Below, one piece after another: positions 39,463-51,142 of a stretch of DNA of 64,000 bases. Source of the DNA: Quercus robur (lineage: Eukaryota > Streptophyta > Magnoliopsida > Fagales > Fagaceae); assembly GCF_932294415.1 (NCBI RefSeq), contig NC_065543.1:42864277-42928276 (forward strand). The letters are read 5' to 3'. The position numbers were made by a program, and so were the translations under genes. The stretch's first letter is position 1; each line of letters starts with the position of its first letter. Under the pieces are notes generated by a model. The model saw nothing but the letters and a program-made list of their open reading frames with translations. It searched no databases and was not told the DNA's origin.

Positions 39463-41928
39463 TATTCAAGAAATGTGTATCACAACTCATAATTGAATAT
39501 TTGTTATTCTTTAACTTGTGTTCTTATGCCACACGTTAATCATATGTATAAAGCTTAATATTTTATACATTCCTTCTTCTTTGTTTTTGGTTACTATTTT
39601 TATTTTTAATAATAAGACGCTTTCTCACAACAACTAAAATTAAATAGCTATAGCTAGGACTCGATTGGTGTGCTTGTTTATATAGAACTAGTCATATTGG
39701 ATGGTGTCATATATTTGAATATTTAATTAGTTTCCTTTTTATTTTAATTAGATTTTATCTTTTATAACTTAATTTCGATTGGTAAGTTTGAATATCATCT
39801 TAATCTTCAACGTCAAGTCCAAAGAGTATATTTTGGACCACCTCAATTATGGGAATAGGACCTTTAATTTGTATCACTAAAACATTCACATTAGGTATCA
39901 CAAACTTTTTCCTTTTCCCTATTAAAATAACAAATAACCTACAAAGCACCTCACCGTCAGAATGCTTTTTGCCACCTTCCTTGATTGGCATAGTTAATGT
40001 GACATTTCAATCATGGCAATTTTTATTGATACTTCCACCTGCCAAGGTACATAGATTGGCAATGGTTTGGACTTTGGACTATAAATATTGAATATTTATG
40101 TTTAAGCATGGACAATGCAGCATTTCAAATACCCAAATTTCCAGCTGCCCATTCAATTAGTAGAAATGGTACTGTCAACAATTGACAATTGGCAATAATA
40201 TATGTCTGTGACTGCAAGAAAAAAAAAAAAAAAAAAAAAGAAATAAGTAAACTGTCAAGAATCTTATAACTTAATTAGATGACACATTCTAGTATTTTCA
40301 ATGAAAACATTCAGTATTCAAATCCTCCATTCTTGTCGTAACTGTCTGAATTATCTAAAAAATATAGAGAGCATCTCATGCAAGGGAAAGGAATGTTTTG
40401 GCCGCAAGAATTGAAGATTGCTTGCTCTCTATACCCATGGCCAAAGGCAAGAATAATGATGGAAACGCCCACCATTCACGTAGCAACTTTATACCCTGGC
40501 ATAGCTAGTAGGGCAGATTTAGGTGAAAATAAAAAAGAGAAAGGGCATGTTGACACTATGATTATGTTTAATGATGTGTTGCAGGAAAGAAAGCATGTGT
40601 TCTTCCTATCTCACCACCACGCCAACTGCATAAAGTAGGATTTCAAAACTTTTCCACCACTTTTTCATTTTTAAAAGTTCACAAACCCTACAATGAGAAA
40701 CCATTTTCCTAATCAACAATTAACTCTTCCTCTAACCACTAGATTGGGTTCTTAAAGTTTCCTTTGAATATTTTTATTTTTCTGAATTGGGTGTAATCCA
40801 TGAGTTTTCCCTTTTTTTTTCTTTTTTTTTTTAACCCGGAAATGCAAATTAAACTCGTTTTTTATACACATTTTTGAAGCATTATGAATTCATTTTGATG
40901 TATCTTTCTTCGATCAAAATTAGGTAAAATGTTAGGACAAAGTTTGACTTGCGTTCAGTGCTCTAATACATTCATTGCAACATGCCTCTTGTCCCAAATC
41001 TAAAACTTTCTTGGGCCAGGGTCTGCCAAGTGGGGATTGCTGCCACCACATATGTTGCTTTTTGGATTGGGTTTAGTGAAAGGAGGTATGACATATGAGG
41101 TGCTTTAATTTAGTCCCTTCTTTGTATTCAGAATCTTATAAATTCTCAATTTTATTGCAAGATAGGCAGGCAAAGGTGAACAGAAAAACCATGATAACAA
41201 GCTCTATTCTGGCAATTTGACATAAGCTACTTTGGGTTTATGACCATCTCAAATCTCAATTCCCTTCGAAGAGTTCTAACCAATCTCTCCATTGATTTCA
41301 TTCCATGGATTGTATATGGTAGTTGTCCATGCTAGTCTCCTAGCTATTGAAGAAAAAGCTCCACTTGAATTTATTCTACGGCCAAAAGGTCGGAGAGTCC
41401 GTACCTTTCAATGATTCTGGAGACTTAACATAATGACATAATGTGCAATAACCTTGGACCATGTTTGATGAGGTAGGCAATATAAGACTAAAGCTAGTCA
41501 AGCCCACACGGTGAAAGGGTGCCAAAAAATATATATCTTCTTTTTTTTTTTAGGTGAAAAATTCGTTTATTAGAGGAACTCTGGAAATATTTTGGACCAG
41601 CATTATTTATTGGCGACCGTGATGGTTCTAAATTTGAGTGCCATTCGTACACAAATTTTAGAGCATTCACATTAATTTGTGTAAATTTTTTATCTATTTT
41701 AGCATAAAAATTTACTTATTTTTTTAAAATTTTACATACCCATTTTTCAAAACATCTCATATCAAATTATCTATTTTACAATATATATTATTAAAATATC
41801 AATTTTTCTTAATTTTTTAAATTATTTCTTTTTCTTCACACACATCAACTATCATCTACCCTCTTTTTTCATCCTACGTAAAGAAAGAATAAATAACTTG
41901 TTGGGTTAAAATGAGTTGACCCATTGCC
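39463..41928. other. Intergenic DNA with possible SINE and LINE ends
   Basis: I recognise no gene. A SINE-like stretch at about 40263-40339 (CTTATAACTTAATTAGA, then ATTCAAATCCTCC) is flanked by AACTGTCAAGAAT and AACTGTCTGAAT. It resembles 47079-47183. A poly-A run lies at 40221-40239. At 41541 a poly-T followed by AGGTGAAAAATTCG looks like a minus-strand LINE tail. The ORF at 40378-40638 is unrecognised. Confidence 0.45.
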
Positions 41929-42903
41929 AGTGGCGGTGCCACCTTATGGCCAAAGTGGTCCCAGGATCACCCTGACCTTAAAAAAAAAAGTATATATATA
42001 ATAATTTAAAATTTTATATCTATTTACCTTTAAAAAAAAATTTGGGACCACCTTGAATTTTTTTTATGCCAATAAAATTAAATTTTGGTCCATAATTTGA
42101 GCAACTTAACAATATATTGGGGTCTTTCAAGCAAAAAGGAAAAACTATAAAAAAAAAAAAAAAAATTGAACTAAAATTTGGAAAAAAAAAATTATAATAG
42201 AACTACTACAAGCTAGGCAGTGGCTTGATTCTTTCGACTAAACACACTGCTTAATATAACACAATTTTCAACATTTTATTATTTTTTATTACTGTATTGT
42301 TTTTCCTCACTAGACATATATTACTTACTTCTCATTTTTAATTATTTTTTCTTGTTTATTCTTAACCACACACGTCTTCTGTCTCCTTAATTTTTACATT
42401 TCATACTTTTAAATTTTATCATATCTTCATCTACACTTTTACATCTACGTTTTGCCTTCCTCCTTGTTCGTAACTTCTGTGTCTTCTACTAGTACCAGTG
42501 CAACAATGCCTCTTCTCAAGTTTTAAGTCTCAAATTTCTCAATACAATTTTTTTTTAGCTATACAGGTACCTTTGTTCATTTCATTTCTTTTCATTTTTT
42601 TTTCCTTTTAAGGTTTTTTGGACTTTTTTTTTTAATTTATAAATTTTGGTCGGTATTTATTGAAACACCCCGAAAAACCCGGAATAGACCGGAATGACTT
42701 GAAATTTTTTCTGAAATGGAATAGGGTGGGTTACTGTTTCGATTTGTTTACCGGCACGGTATTTTCCTGTCGTTACGACCGGAACGAAATAGAATTAATA
42801 ATATTGAATCAAACCTAATTACCTAAAAGCTAAAAAGAAATAAGATTGTGTAATTTATGCTTCCTAAGGAACACCCTGAACAAAATTATTGGAGCGGCCA
42901 CTG
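41929..42903. mobile_element. Non-autonomous hAT element, ~1 kb
   Basis: A 975-bp element begins CAGTGGCGGTGCCAC and ends GGAGCGGCCACTG, giving inverted CAGTGGC termini. The flanking 8-mers CCCATTGC (41921-41928) and CCCCTTGC (42904-42911) match at 7 of 8 positions, a hAT-type target duplication. The interior is AT-rich with a GC-richer stretch near 42660-42780. No transposase domain is readable. Confidence 0.75.
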
Positions 42904-42911
42904 CCCCTTGC

Positions 42912-43840
42912 AAATTAATTAATTACCCAAGTTAATTAATTAGTCAAATTACATGCAATTGCGTGGTAATACAAATAAATCATCAAATAACTAAATGCAA
43001 CAGAAATTAAATTTGACACAGGTGATTTGTTTACGAATGGAGAAAACCACCGAAACAAAACCCTACCAGGTGAATTTAAGGTCACCACTCCCGAGAATCC
43101 ACTATTATCAATCACAAGTGGTTACATGTAAAAAGAATCTTACCAAACCCTTTGGCCTATCCCGAAATACCAACCTATAATTGAACCCTTATCTCAATAC
43201 CTAATTAAACTTGTATTGTAGTGGCAATCTCTCCGTTCAATGCACGAATCCCAGTACATAACTAATCAATGATGCACGGATCCCAATATGCGACTAACTC
43301 CACCAATTTGAAGAAGATGTTAGCTGCAAAGTTCTTTAGTTCATCAACAATAAAGATCAGGAAACTCCTTGATCACAAAACCCTTGGCATAAAGATGCAA
43401 TAACTTCTTCAGAGAGAATGATGAACTGGAGCAATTTCTGCCTCTGGTCACACAAATGCATGTATTATTCTTGCATCCTCTGTGATGACCCTTAAAATAA
43501 TCATTATATATGTCTAGGGTTGTGAGAAAAGAAACCTTACACAAATACATAAGCATATGCATGTAATCAGATTTGAAAAGTCTAGTTTCATAATTCTCGA
43601 CAGATACAACTTCTGTCGAGTTTCAACATTAAATCTTGATAAAAGTCTTTATGTCGAGATTGCTGTCGAGATTTAATGAACAGCTCTTCTTCACTTGTTT
43701 TTTAGTCAGATCTTCGTGGTTTTAACACTTGACTTGAACAACATGTTTCTTGAAATCTTAAACGCATTCTAGATCTACCCAATTACAAGTAAAATGTATT
43801 TTGTCAAAGGATTAACTAATTACATAAAATATGTCCCTAA
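42912..43840 (-). mobile_element. Probable Copia LTR fragment
   Basis: Read on the minus strand, it starts TGTTAGGGACATATTTTATG from 43840. The plus-strand phrases TTTGTTTACGAATGGAGAAAACC and GATGCACGGATCCC recall LTRs of large plant Copia (SIRE-like) elements. A clear opposite terminus and target duplication were not found, so it may be a truncated solo LTR. No internal domains are present. Confidence 0.4.
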
Positions 43841-44799
43841 CATGTAACTAAATACAAAATGAATAGTGTCAGTATAAATTTAAATAGTTATTATAACAGA
43901 CTTATAAATTTACATAATTATACACAAATTGATGTAGGTCATTTTTTACAAAATTGTTCAAATTTTACACATTTTTCTATTATACATAAACTGACCTGAA
44001 TAGTTGGCACAAAATTGGTAATTTTTGAATATTTTCTAATAAAGCACGTATTACCGAGCCACATCCAATCAATTGTAATTCTGGCTACATTTTTCAGCTT
44101 ATGCATTTGGAATGGACTTCAATCTAAAAGTCATAATAAATTGTTATCATTTTCTCCCTTCTCTTGAATTGCTTTGAGTTCTTCAAAATGATTCAAATCA
44201 ATATTTACCCCCCATTTCTTCCCTTCTCCTGAATTGCTTTGAGTCTTGGCAGGGCCATTATTGTGAGACATGGACACAACACGTGTCACTCTCATGCCCG
44301 TCCAATGTAACAGACATTAACTTTACTATGTTGGGCATTATCCAAATCTTAGTTTAGATATGATAGGTACTTATGTTAGCCTACAATTTGAGTAGGTGGA
44401 AGTCATATTCATATTCAGCGATTTTTTTTTTTAAGTAGGTGGAAGCCTATCAAAGCCTCTAATTGCTTTTCCATCACTATAATTCTAGAAGAGTTCTCCT
44501 ATGCCAAATGTCGGTTTTACTTTAAAAGGAAATGCCAAGAACATCTTGTCAAATCTTAGATCTCTCTTCAACCTTGAACCTATGCATGTCTAGGCTAGTC
44601 TTTCCTTTGGCTCATGCTTGCATCATGCATGGCTACTTCTAACTTTAATTTCGTTATAATCTTAAGTTCATTGCGTATAACGTTTATGGATGGCAATGAG
44701 GTGAGATAGGGTTAGATCATAGATGTCTTGTTCCAATTTTGTCTCTTTTTTGAAAATGGAGTAGGTCGGGTTTAGATTGGTTTGAAGATGTTTTACTAA
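43841..44799. other. Intergenic DNA
   Basis: No gene is recognised. Two near-copies of the phrase CTGAATTGCTTTGAGT occur about 65 bp apart (44166 and 44230), suggesting a local duplication. Confidence 0.5.
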
Positions 44800-44970
44800 G
44801 GGTTCGTTTAGGAATAACTTATTTAGCTAAAATTGAAAACTTTTTGTTAAAAGTATTAAAAAAAAGAAGTTAAAAGTTAACTGAATAGTATAATGAGACT
44901 CATAAATAATACAAAAAAGAAGCTAAAAACTCAAATTAGCTGAACATTTCATTACATCCCAAACAAACTC
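44800..44970. mobile_element. Tourist-like MITE
   Basis: A 171-bp element with ends GGGTTCGTTTAGGA and, reversed, GAGTTTGTTTGGGA has a perfect TAA target duplication on both sides (44797-44799 and 44971-44973). The interior matches the family at 21186 and 47317. Confidence 0.82.
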
Positions 44971-44973
44971 TAA

Positions 44974-45069
44974 TTATAATAAACGATCAGATAAATACGA
45001 AATATAAGAAAAATGGTAATCGTGAGAATATTAAGAGAGTAGAAGAGATGTTTTTTGAAAAATGATAAT

Positions 45070-45100
<31 letters not shown>

Positions 45101-47316
45101 TACATTCAGGGCAGGGTGAAGCAAAACAAGATGTGACGAGCAAAACCTGTCTTTGTTCGATCACCTCTTTGAGTCAGAGAAAATCCGCGCAAGCGAAAGT
45201 CTTCTCCCAGCTTGTGCGTTCAATGTCCAAGCTCCTGTTTACTTCTAGCGACAGTCTTTTCAAACCTCATGATAGCAATACCTTACTACATGCAATGCAT
45301 GCATTTTCCTACCAAAATATGCTAACGCAGCACCCTCAAGACCATTTGAATAAACAATTCCTTTAGGGGGCCTTCTTGTGAAATGAAAGAGACTGGTATA
45401 GAGCTTGGTCCACTATCACCAAAGCCGAAGGTGAATGGGCCATCTAGCCAAAGTGAGTTTGTAAGTCACCCATAATCCAAACCAATTTTGAGCCCAAATC
45501 CGCATCAATAATTTTTTTTAGTCTAAATATGAAATTTAATAATCATAGTAGTTACTATTAATAAATATTTATTATAATTGCGTTTGTAAATGGAAGTATA
45601 TATTTTAGTATTAGACATTTATTATGATTATATTTGAATATAGAATTCTACCATCTAAAGAAAATATTTTAGCAAAAAAAAAAAAAAAACTATCTAAAAA
45701 AATATAATGTATTAAGATTTTAATAGAGGGTTTAAGACTTTAATTAAAATAAAGATGTATATTAAAATAATTCTAGCAAAAGTCAAACGTATTCGATTTT
45801 ATATAGATTTATAGATTTACAATTTAGTACAAAAAGTCATTTTGCCATTCATTGAAAAAAAGAAAGTCGTTTTGCAATTGTATAATGTATACTAGTAGAC
45901 AAAATTGCTTTGCCATGCTACAAACAAAAGCCAATTACTGATTTTCTATGTGTTAAAACCTAAAATTTCTTCTTCTTTGTTTTTTAATGGTTACGTGCCG
46001 CAACTCTACTTGGCAAATTATGACATGTTTTATAATTAAAAATAGTGGGCCAAGTTTATAAAAGGTCCAAAATTCATTCAATCACTTTGACCAGAATTTT
46101 TGTCAAAAGATTTCATGCCTAACAAATTGGACTTATGGCCCACATTTATTCACTTCACAAATTAGACTCACCGACTACGTTTTTAAACTCCATGAATTAG
46201 GCTCATAACCCTTACTTTATCTACATCACGGAATGGACTCATGGCCCATGTTTCTCTTGCAACATATATTGGGCTCAAAACCCATATTTTCTCCACAAAG
46301 TATCCAAGCTCACGACTTAACAATATTTCTCTCATCTCTTATGAAGCGGTCTTCCCCCAATACAGGCCCATAATCACACAAAATGGGGTTTTGAAGAAAG
46401 ATGCCGAACTTCTTCTTCGGATTACAAAATTATGAAGCCCATTATCAAAGTTGAAAACCCAAGCATTAATGGGTATGTGATGTGTTTGGGTTAAATGGGC
46501 ACTCACTTGGTCTAGGCCCATGTCATCAAAAGAAAAATATTGAGTGGGCATAATAAAAGCCTAAGGATTAGTCCAATCCCACTTAAAAATTCGGATTTGC
46601 TAACTCACTATACGATGGTGAGAGGTAGTGCATTGAAAAAGATTATTTCAATTTTAATTATATATCAATTTCTTGATTTATATTAGATATTATAAATTTA
46701 AAGTTTTTATTTTTATATTTTTTTAGTATCATACCATTTAAATACTCCACTTAAATAGCATGAGAGTTTATATACTATAAGATTTGAGAATTAAAATCTT
46801 AACTTTGAAATGAACTATTTACCATAGAAAAGATCACTCTATATGTTTTTTATGTGGTGGTAGGGTGGAACTATCAATTTTCATTTAGATGTTAAGAAAG
46901 CACAGAAAAAATACACTTTTTCTTTTTCTTTTTTACTTTATGTATACAATTTTTTTTAGAGAATTATTTTAATTTTTATATATGTTATATTTATATGTGA
47001 TGTATTATAATTCTCATGGTATGTTTTAACTTTTAATTTGACCAAAAGGACACAATTAAAAATGTATGTCAATGCTAATGATCTTATAGCTCAATTAGCA
47101 CATTCTAGTATTTTTAACAGGGACATTCAAAATTAAATCCTCCCACCCCAATTGTAATTATCAAATAATAATAATAAAAAAGTATGCTAACTTTAGGAAC
47201 AAAATCTAAAATCTTAAACATAAGATAAAGAGGATATAATCAAAACGGTCATAGATTAGTAGACTTAGTAGACTCAAGAGTAAGAGTAACACTATTTATT
47301 TATCATCACCCATTTA
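44974..47316. other. Intergenic DNA with unclassified repeats
   Basis: I recognise no gene. At about 46020-46560 variants of 'ggcccat' and 'gggctcaaaacccat' recur many times in both orientations, as in a decayed LTR. At about 47079-47183 a SINE-like stretch (TTATAGCTCAATTAGCAC, then AAATCCTCCC and AAT-rich tail) is present. The ORF at 45055-45366 begins in a TA microsatellite and is unrecognised. Confidence 0.45.
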
Positions 47317-47517
47317 GGTTGTGGCTGGTATTAGCTTAAAAAAAATCAGTTTTTTTATTATTTAACTTATTTTTGCTACTATTTATAATCTCATTGCACT
47401 TTTTGGTATTATTCATATATTTCACTGTACTATTTTGACTACCTTTAATTTTTATCTACAATACTTTTAACATAAAAATGTTAATTTTAGCTAAATAAAT
47501 TGTTTCCAATCAGACTC
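47317..47517. mobile_element. Tourist-like MITE
   Basis: A 201-bp element is flanked by TTA on both sides (47314-47316 and 47518-47520). Its ends are GGTTGTGGCTGGT and, reversed, GAGTCTGATTGG. The interior shares gctactatttataatctcatt with the family at 34021 and is inverted relative to 21186. Confidence 0.75.
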
Positions 47518-47520
47518 TTA

Positions 47521-49030
47521 ACAAAAAAGAGAACAAGAAAAAAAAAAAAAAAACATTTATATTATAGGGAAAAAAAAAATTATAAACGACAAAATCTTAG
47601 TCCGTTTATTACGGGATTTACAATTATCAAATCGTAAAAAATTGACGAACGACAGCGACACGCAGATATTTGCTTGAGCAAGAAGCAACATTTGACCACC
47701 AACATAGATTTATATTTATGTCGCATGAGAGGTGTTTTTTTTGTCCACGTTTATTTAAACTATGAGCGTTTTTATACTGCTTGCCACTCCACGAAGCCTC
47801 ACTTACAGCTGCATCACCATCACGGTTTAATCAATCACACATCTTCGGATCTTGGACTTGGACCATACATATTTATTATTATTTTCAGCAAAAAAAAAAA
47901 AAAGCGTATTATATTATTGAATAACTAGAGAAAAAAAAAAAAGACCCAGTCTGGTTATTTAAGATGAACTAAAAAAAAAAAAAATCCGTTTTACCAAAGT
48001 AACAAAGGAGGAAATAAATATGATGTAAATTACACATGTGACTGTGAAAGGAAATAAAGTGTTTTTATGGAAAGTTGCGATGTTTTTCAACTGAAATAAG
48101 CAATAACTTCTTTCTCAAAAAAAGAAAAAAAGAAATAAGCAATAACTTGCCTGTAATCTAAAGATAAACTAAATGCTTAATTGTGCTACTAATATTACCT
48201 TGACCTTTGCTAGTAACGAAAGAAAGCTATAATATTAGATAATTATTAGGTATCAATATTGATTTATACTACTTTAAGATAATTGGGGGATTCATGAGAA
48301 GTGCTAAATAATTGGAGGTAAATTGTTATTGGTTTACCTATGATTGAAATTACATTTTAGCCAACAATAACATGCGAATAACATTCTGTCATTTAAAATT
48401 TATTATAAAAATGTTGTAGACAAAAATATTTCTCGAGAATTTATAGGTAGATAGTAGAGAAGTAGAGAAGTGTGATTCAAGCCACGTACATAAAAACACT
48501 GCAAAAGAAACTATAAGAGACCATTAAAGCATCACTTTTTTTTTCTTTTTTCAGAATCAACGTAATGCCTTTTATTCAATGAATAACATCAGAATCTGCT
48601 AAAATAGAAGAATGAAACTGTGGTGGACCATCCTCCATTCATACACTATAATTTGAAACATTAAAACAAAACAAGATAAACCATGAGCAACGGCATGCAC
48701 TTGAATGAATATATATTCCACACCATATATTTCATTCCTATAATGAAATTATTAAGATTTAAAAATGTACTAGAATTTGACCCTCCAATATAATTTTTTT
48801 AAATAAACTTATTTTTTATTATTATTTCTTTTATAAAAATAAAAAAAAGGACTCTTCATGATTCATGAAATATTTGTTTTTGTAGCTTTCAATTTGTCTC
48901 TAAAATATTAGTATCATAAGTTTTTTACTTAATATCGAAATTTTTAATCAATAAATAGACCTTTATTATCCAGTTGTTTCCAGAATTTATCCTCTTTTTC
49001 AAGTATTTTTTTTTTTAATCTTTCTAATAA
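47521..49030. other. AT-rich intergenic DNA
   Basis: No gene is recognised. Several A runs lie at 47535-47550 and 47890-47990. A poly-T-led stretch at 48538-48605 (TCAGAATCAACGTAATGCC, TTTTATTCAATGAA) resembles the tail of a minus-strand LINE. Confidence 0.5.
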
Positions 49031-49172
49031 GAGTAATGCTAAGGGACATCGAATTTGGCACAACTTGCCATATAACGAATTGTGATTGGTAAATATGTGT
49101 CCTCACTCCTCATATGGCCAACTATCACACCCTTACCAATCATAACTCATCACTTGACGAGTTATAGTATAA

Positions 49173-50049
49173 GGGTAAAACTTAGGTACAGTACTTTAGG
49201 TGCAGTACCTCAGGTTCCCTTCTTAAAACGCTGACACGTGTCTCATTAACATTTTCATTAAACGGCGTTAAAGACCAACTATCTCCAGTTAGAAAATTCA
49301 TCTGAAGCACGAACCAATTTGCACAGGACGCAGCATAAAACCATTGAATTATTGAAACCCAAACATAGACAGTAGACCCGTTAAATTATTGAAAGAAAAT
49401 TTAGCATAGAAAAGATAGATCAAAGAGAGAGATTACAAGATCTAAGAGGGTTAGAGAGAGGGAATGAAGTGGAGATAAATCAAGATGAGAGAATGAAAGA
49501 TTAGCTGATCCACCATGGTTAGCTCCCTCAAGCTTCTCTCTTAGCCCAGACCCAAAACAGAACAAATCGGTGAATAATAAAAAGGAGGAGAAAAAAACAT
49601 GAAAATAGTAAGATTAAACTAAGACCCATAATGCATTATTGAAAAAAGTTGAAAACTTTGATGGCTGGAGAGTACAAACTGAAGCTTCGCGGTGGATTTC
49701 TTCATAGGGTATGGGACAGCGAAGGTTAAAGAAATCAACTTTCTCTTCCTTTGTGGGCTTTGGATCCTCCTTGTGCATGTGGGCTTTGGATCCTCCTTTC
49801 TTTGAATCTAGTGCTGCCATTGCTCAGTTGTGGTGATTTGGTTTGCAGAGAGAAGAGCTTGAGAAGCCGTCCATGGTGGGCTGAAAGACCTTTGGCATTC
49901 TCTGCGTTTCTTTGATTTCAGGGGAATAGAGTTTTTTTTTTTTTTGGTGATTAACGCCATTAGCTGTGGTTATTAAATAGACACGTGTCAGAATTTTAAG
50001 AAAGAAACCTAAGTTATTGCACCTAAGGATCTGTACCTAAGTTTTGCCC
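49173..50049. mobile_element. Pack-MULE-like element carrying a TOM40 exon
   Basis: This 877-bp element has long inverted termini of about 75 bp: GGGTAAAACTTAGGTACAG on the left and GGGCAAAACTTAGGTACAG on the right in reverse, both reaching CTGACACGTGTCT. The flanking 9-mers ATAGTATAA (49164-49172) and ATAGAATAA (50050-50058) match at 8 of 9 positions, the Mutator signature. There is no transposase. Instead the interior holds gene-like DNA, including a start codon and exon resembling TOM40 on the minus strand. That is the definition of a Pack-MULE. The origin of the remaining interior (49270-49610) is unknown. Confidence 0.8.
49614..49820 (-). pseudogene. TOM40: Captured fragment of TOM40 (first exon)
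   Basis: From the ATG at 49820 the frame reads 68 codons to a stop at 49614. It begins MAALDSKKGG, then a Lys/Glu-rich segment, then EEKVDFFNLRCPIPYEEIH and REA. The block NL-CPIPYEEIHREA matches the N-terminal region of plant TOM40, the channel of the mitochondrial outer-membrane import complex. There it is followed by the beta-barrel, absent here. After REA the similarity stops, probably at the old exon/intron border. A small repeat (GTGGGCTTTGGATCCTCCTT twice) encodes the AHMHKEDPKP part. The match is from memory. The fragment cannot make a pore. Confidence 0.7.
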
Positions 50050-50092
50050 ATAGAATAAAGTTGTGCCAAATTGGGTGTCCCTAACATTACTC

Positions 50093-50439
50093 CTCCAATA
50101 ATTATTTTTCACTTTTACTTGAAATTTTTTTTTTTTTTTTAAGGAGAATGAAAAACTTTTACTTGAAAGTTGACTTTGGGATATGGTGGCCGATATATCT
50201 TCTATACAAAAAACACGGACTTATTGAATCTGCCCACAAAAACTAAAAAATCTTAATTTCCCCAAAAATTGTGTAAAAGGAAATCTAATATTTATAGAAT
50301 CTTCTGTCTGTCACGTGCAAACCGTGAATGTTATCTCAGGTTAAGCCCACGTGTACCCCAGGATACAACGGTGAAATTACCAAAAAAGTAGGGTTGTGTG
50401 AAATAGCAAAAAAATAAAAAATAAAAAACAAAAACAAAA
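50093..50439. other. Promoter region of the PPR-SMR gene
   Basis: This 350-bp stretch lies upstream of the presumed 5' UTR exon and has no ORF. It includes a CACGTG G-box at 50348-50353, an A-rich run near 50409-50440 and no obvious TATA box. Confidence 0.4.
50348..50353. promoter_or_regulatory. G-box (CACGTG)
   Basis: The palindrome CACGTG within GCCCACGTGTACC lies about 100 bp upstream of the likely 5' UTR exon. G-boxes bind bZIP and bHLH factors in plants. One 6-mer can occur by chance. Confidence 0.35.
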
Positions 50440-50643
50440 GCAGTGTGACACCAAGGCTAACCTCAGTGCCTCACAGCTTATTCTCTCTCTCTCTCTCTCC
50501 TAAGTCCCCAACTTGCTTGGAAAAAACACACTTCAGGGTTCAAGGCAGAGAGAGGAGAGCCGCCTTTCTTTTCTGTTTCTCTTTCTCTTCCTCTCTCTGT
50601 TTCTCTTTCTATCGGCAGACCCAGAAAGCCATTTAGCATTCAG
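50440..50643 (+). other. Likely 5' UTR exon of the PPR-SMR gene
   Basis: A CT-rich leader with a (CT)n tract at 50479-50500 ends at CATTCAG followed by GTACCT, a good donor. It would join the acceptor TGTTTTCAG at 53213, giving a 2570-bp intron. No other gene starts nearby. The transcription start is a guess and extra UTR exons are possible. Confidence 0.5.
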
Positions 50644-51068
50644 GTACCTATCTCTTTCTCAATCTGAGCGTTTTTTAAAAAAAGTTTTTCTAGTGTTGTT
50701 GTTTGATGGGTATGAGCTATATTTGTTTTATGGGCACCATTTGTTTGGTACTTGACAAGAGGGTCTGTTTTTGTTTTTACTTTTTTTTGGTGATCCAGTA
50801 CATGGGTTTGTTGGGTTATTCTTTGATGTGGTGAAAGATTGATCTTTGTGATGGTTATAACGGTACAATTTTGGTTTTTAAATGTAAAGTTTTGATCTTT
50901 TTGTTGTTTTTTTATGTGTAAATGGAAGGAAACTTGATAGAAGAATGAAGGGTTTTGAATTTATTTAATTATTTATTTTTATGGTAATGATAAAATTTGG
51001 GTTTTTTAGCCTATGGGAGTAAAATTTTGTTTTTATAGAAAAAAAGAAGTATTTGGATTTTTGCTGTT

Positions 51069-51142
51069 TTTTTTTTTTGATAGGTAATAAAACTTTTATT
51101 CAAAAATACTGAGTATCATGTTCACGATGGTGAACATTCTGA
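51069..51142 (-). mobile_element. Short LINE 3' end in the 5' UTR intron
   Basis: A 74-bp insert starts with poly-T, then GATAGGTAATAAAACTTTT. On the minus strand this is a LINE tail ending in poly-A. It is flanked by the perfect 16-bp duplication TTGGATTTTTGCTGTT (51053-51068 and 51143-51158), so it is a severely 5'-truncated insertion. Confidence 0.85.

Larger units (their letters stand above)
49031..50092. mobile_element. Outer inverted-repeat element (host of a Pack-MULE)
   Basis: The ends are long inverted repeats: GAGTAATGCTAAGGGACAT on the left and GAGTAATGTTAGGGACACC on the right in reverse, both continuing to a shared TTTGGCACAACTT. The flanks TTCTAATAA and CTCCAATAA (7 of 9) suggest a worn Mutator-type duplication. 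The element is split by the insertion at 49173-50049. Confidence 0.7.

Noticed and set aside
40378..40638. 86-aa ORF
   Set aside because: No similarity that I recognise and an isolated position. Coding cannot be supported.
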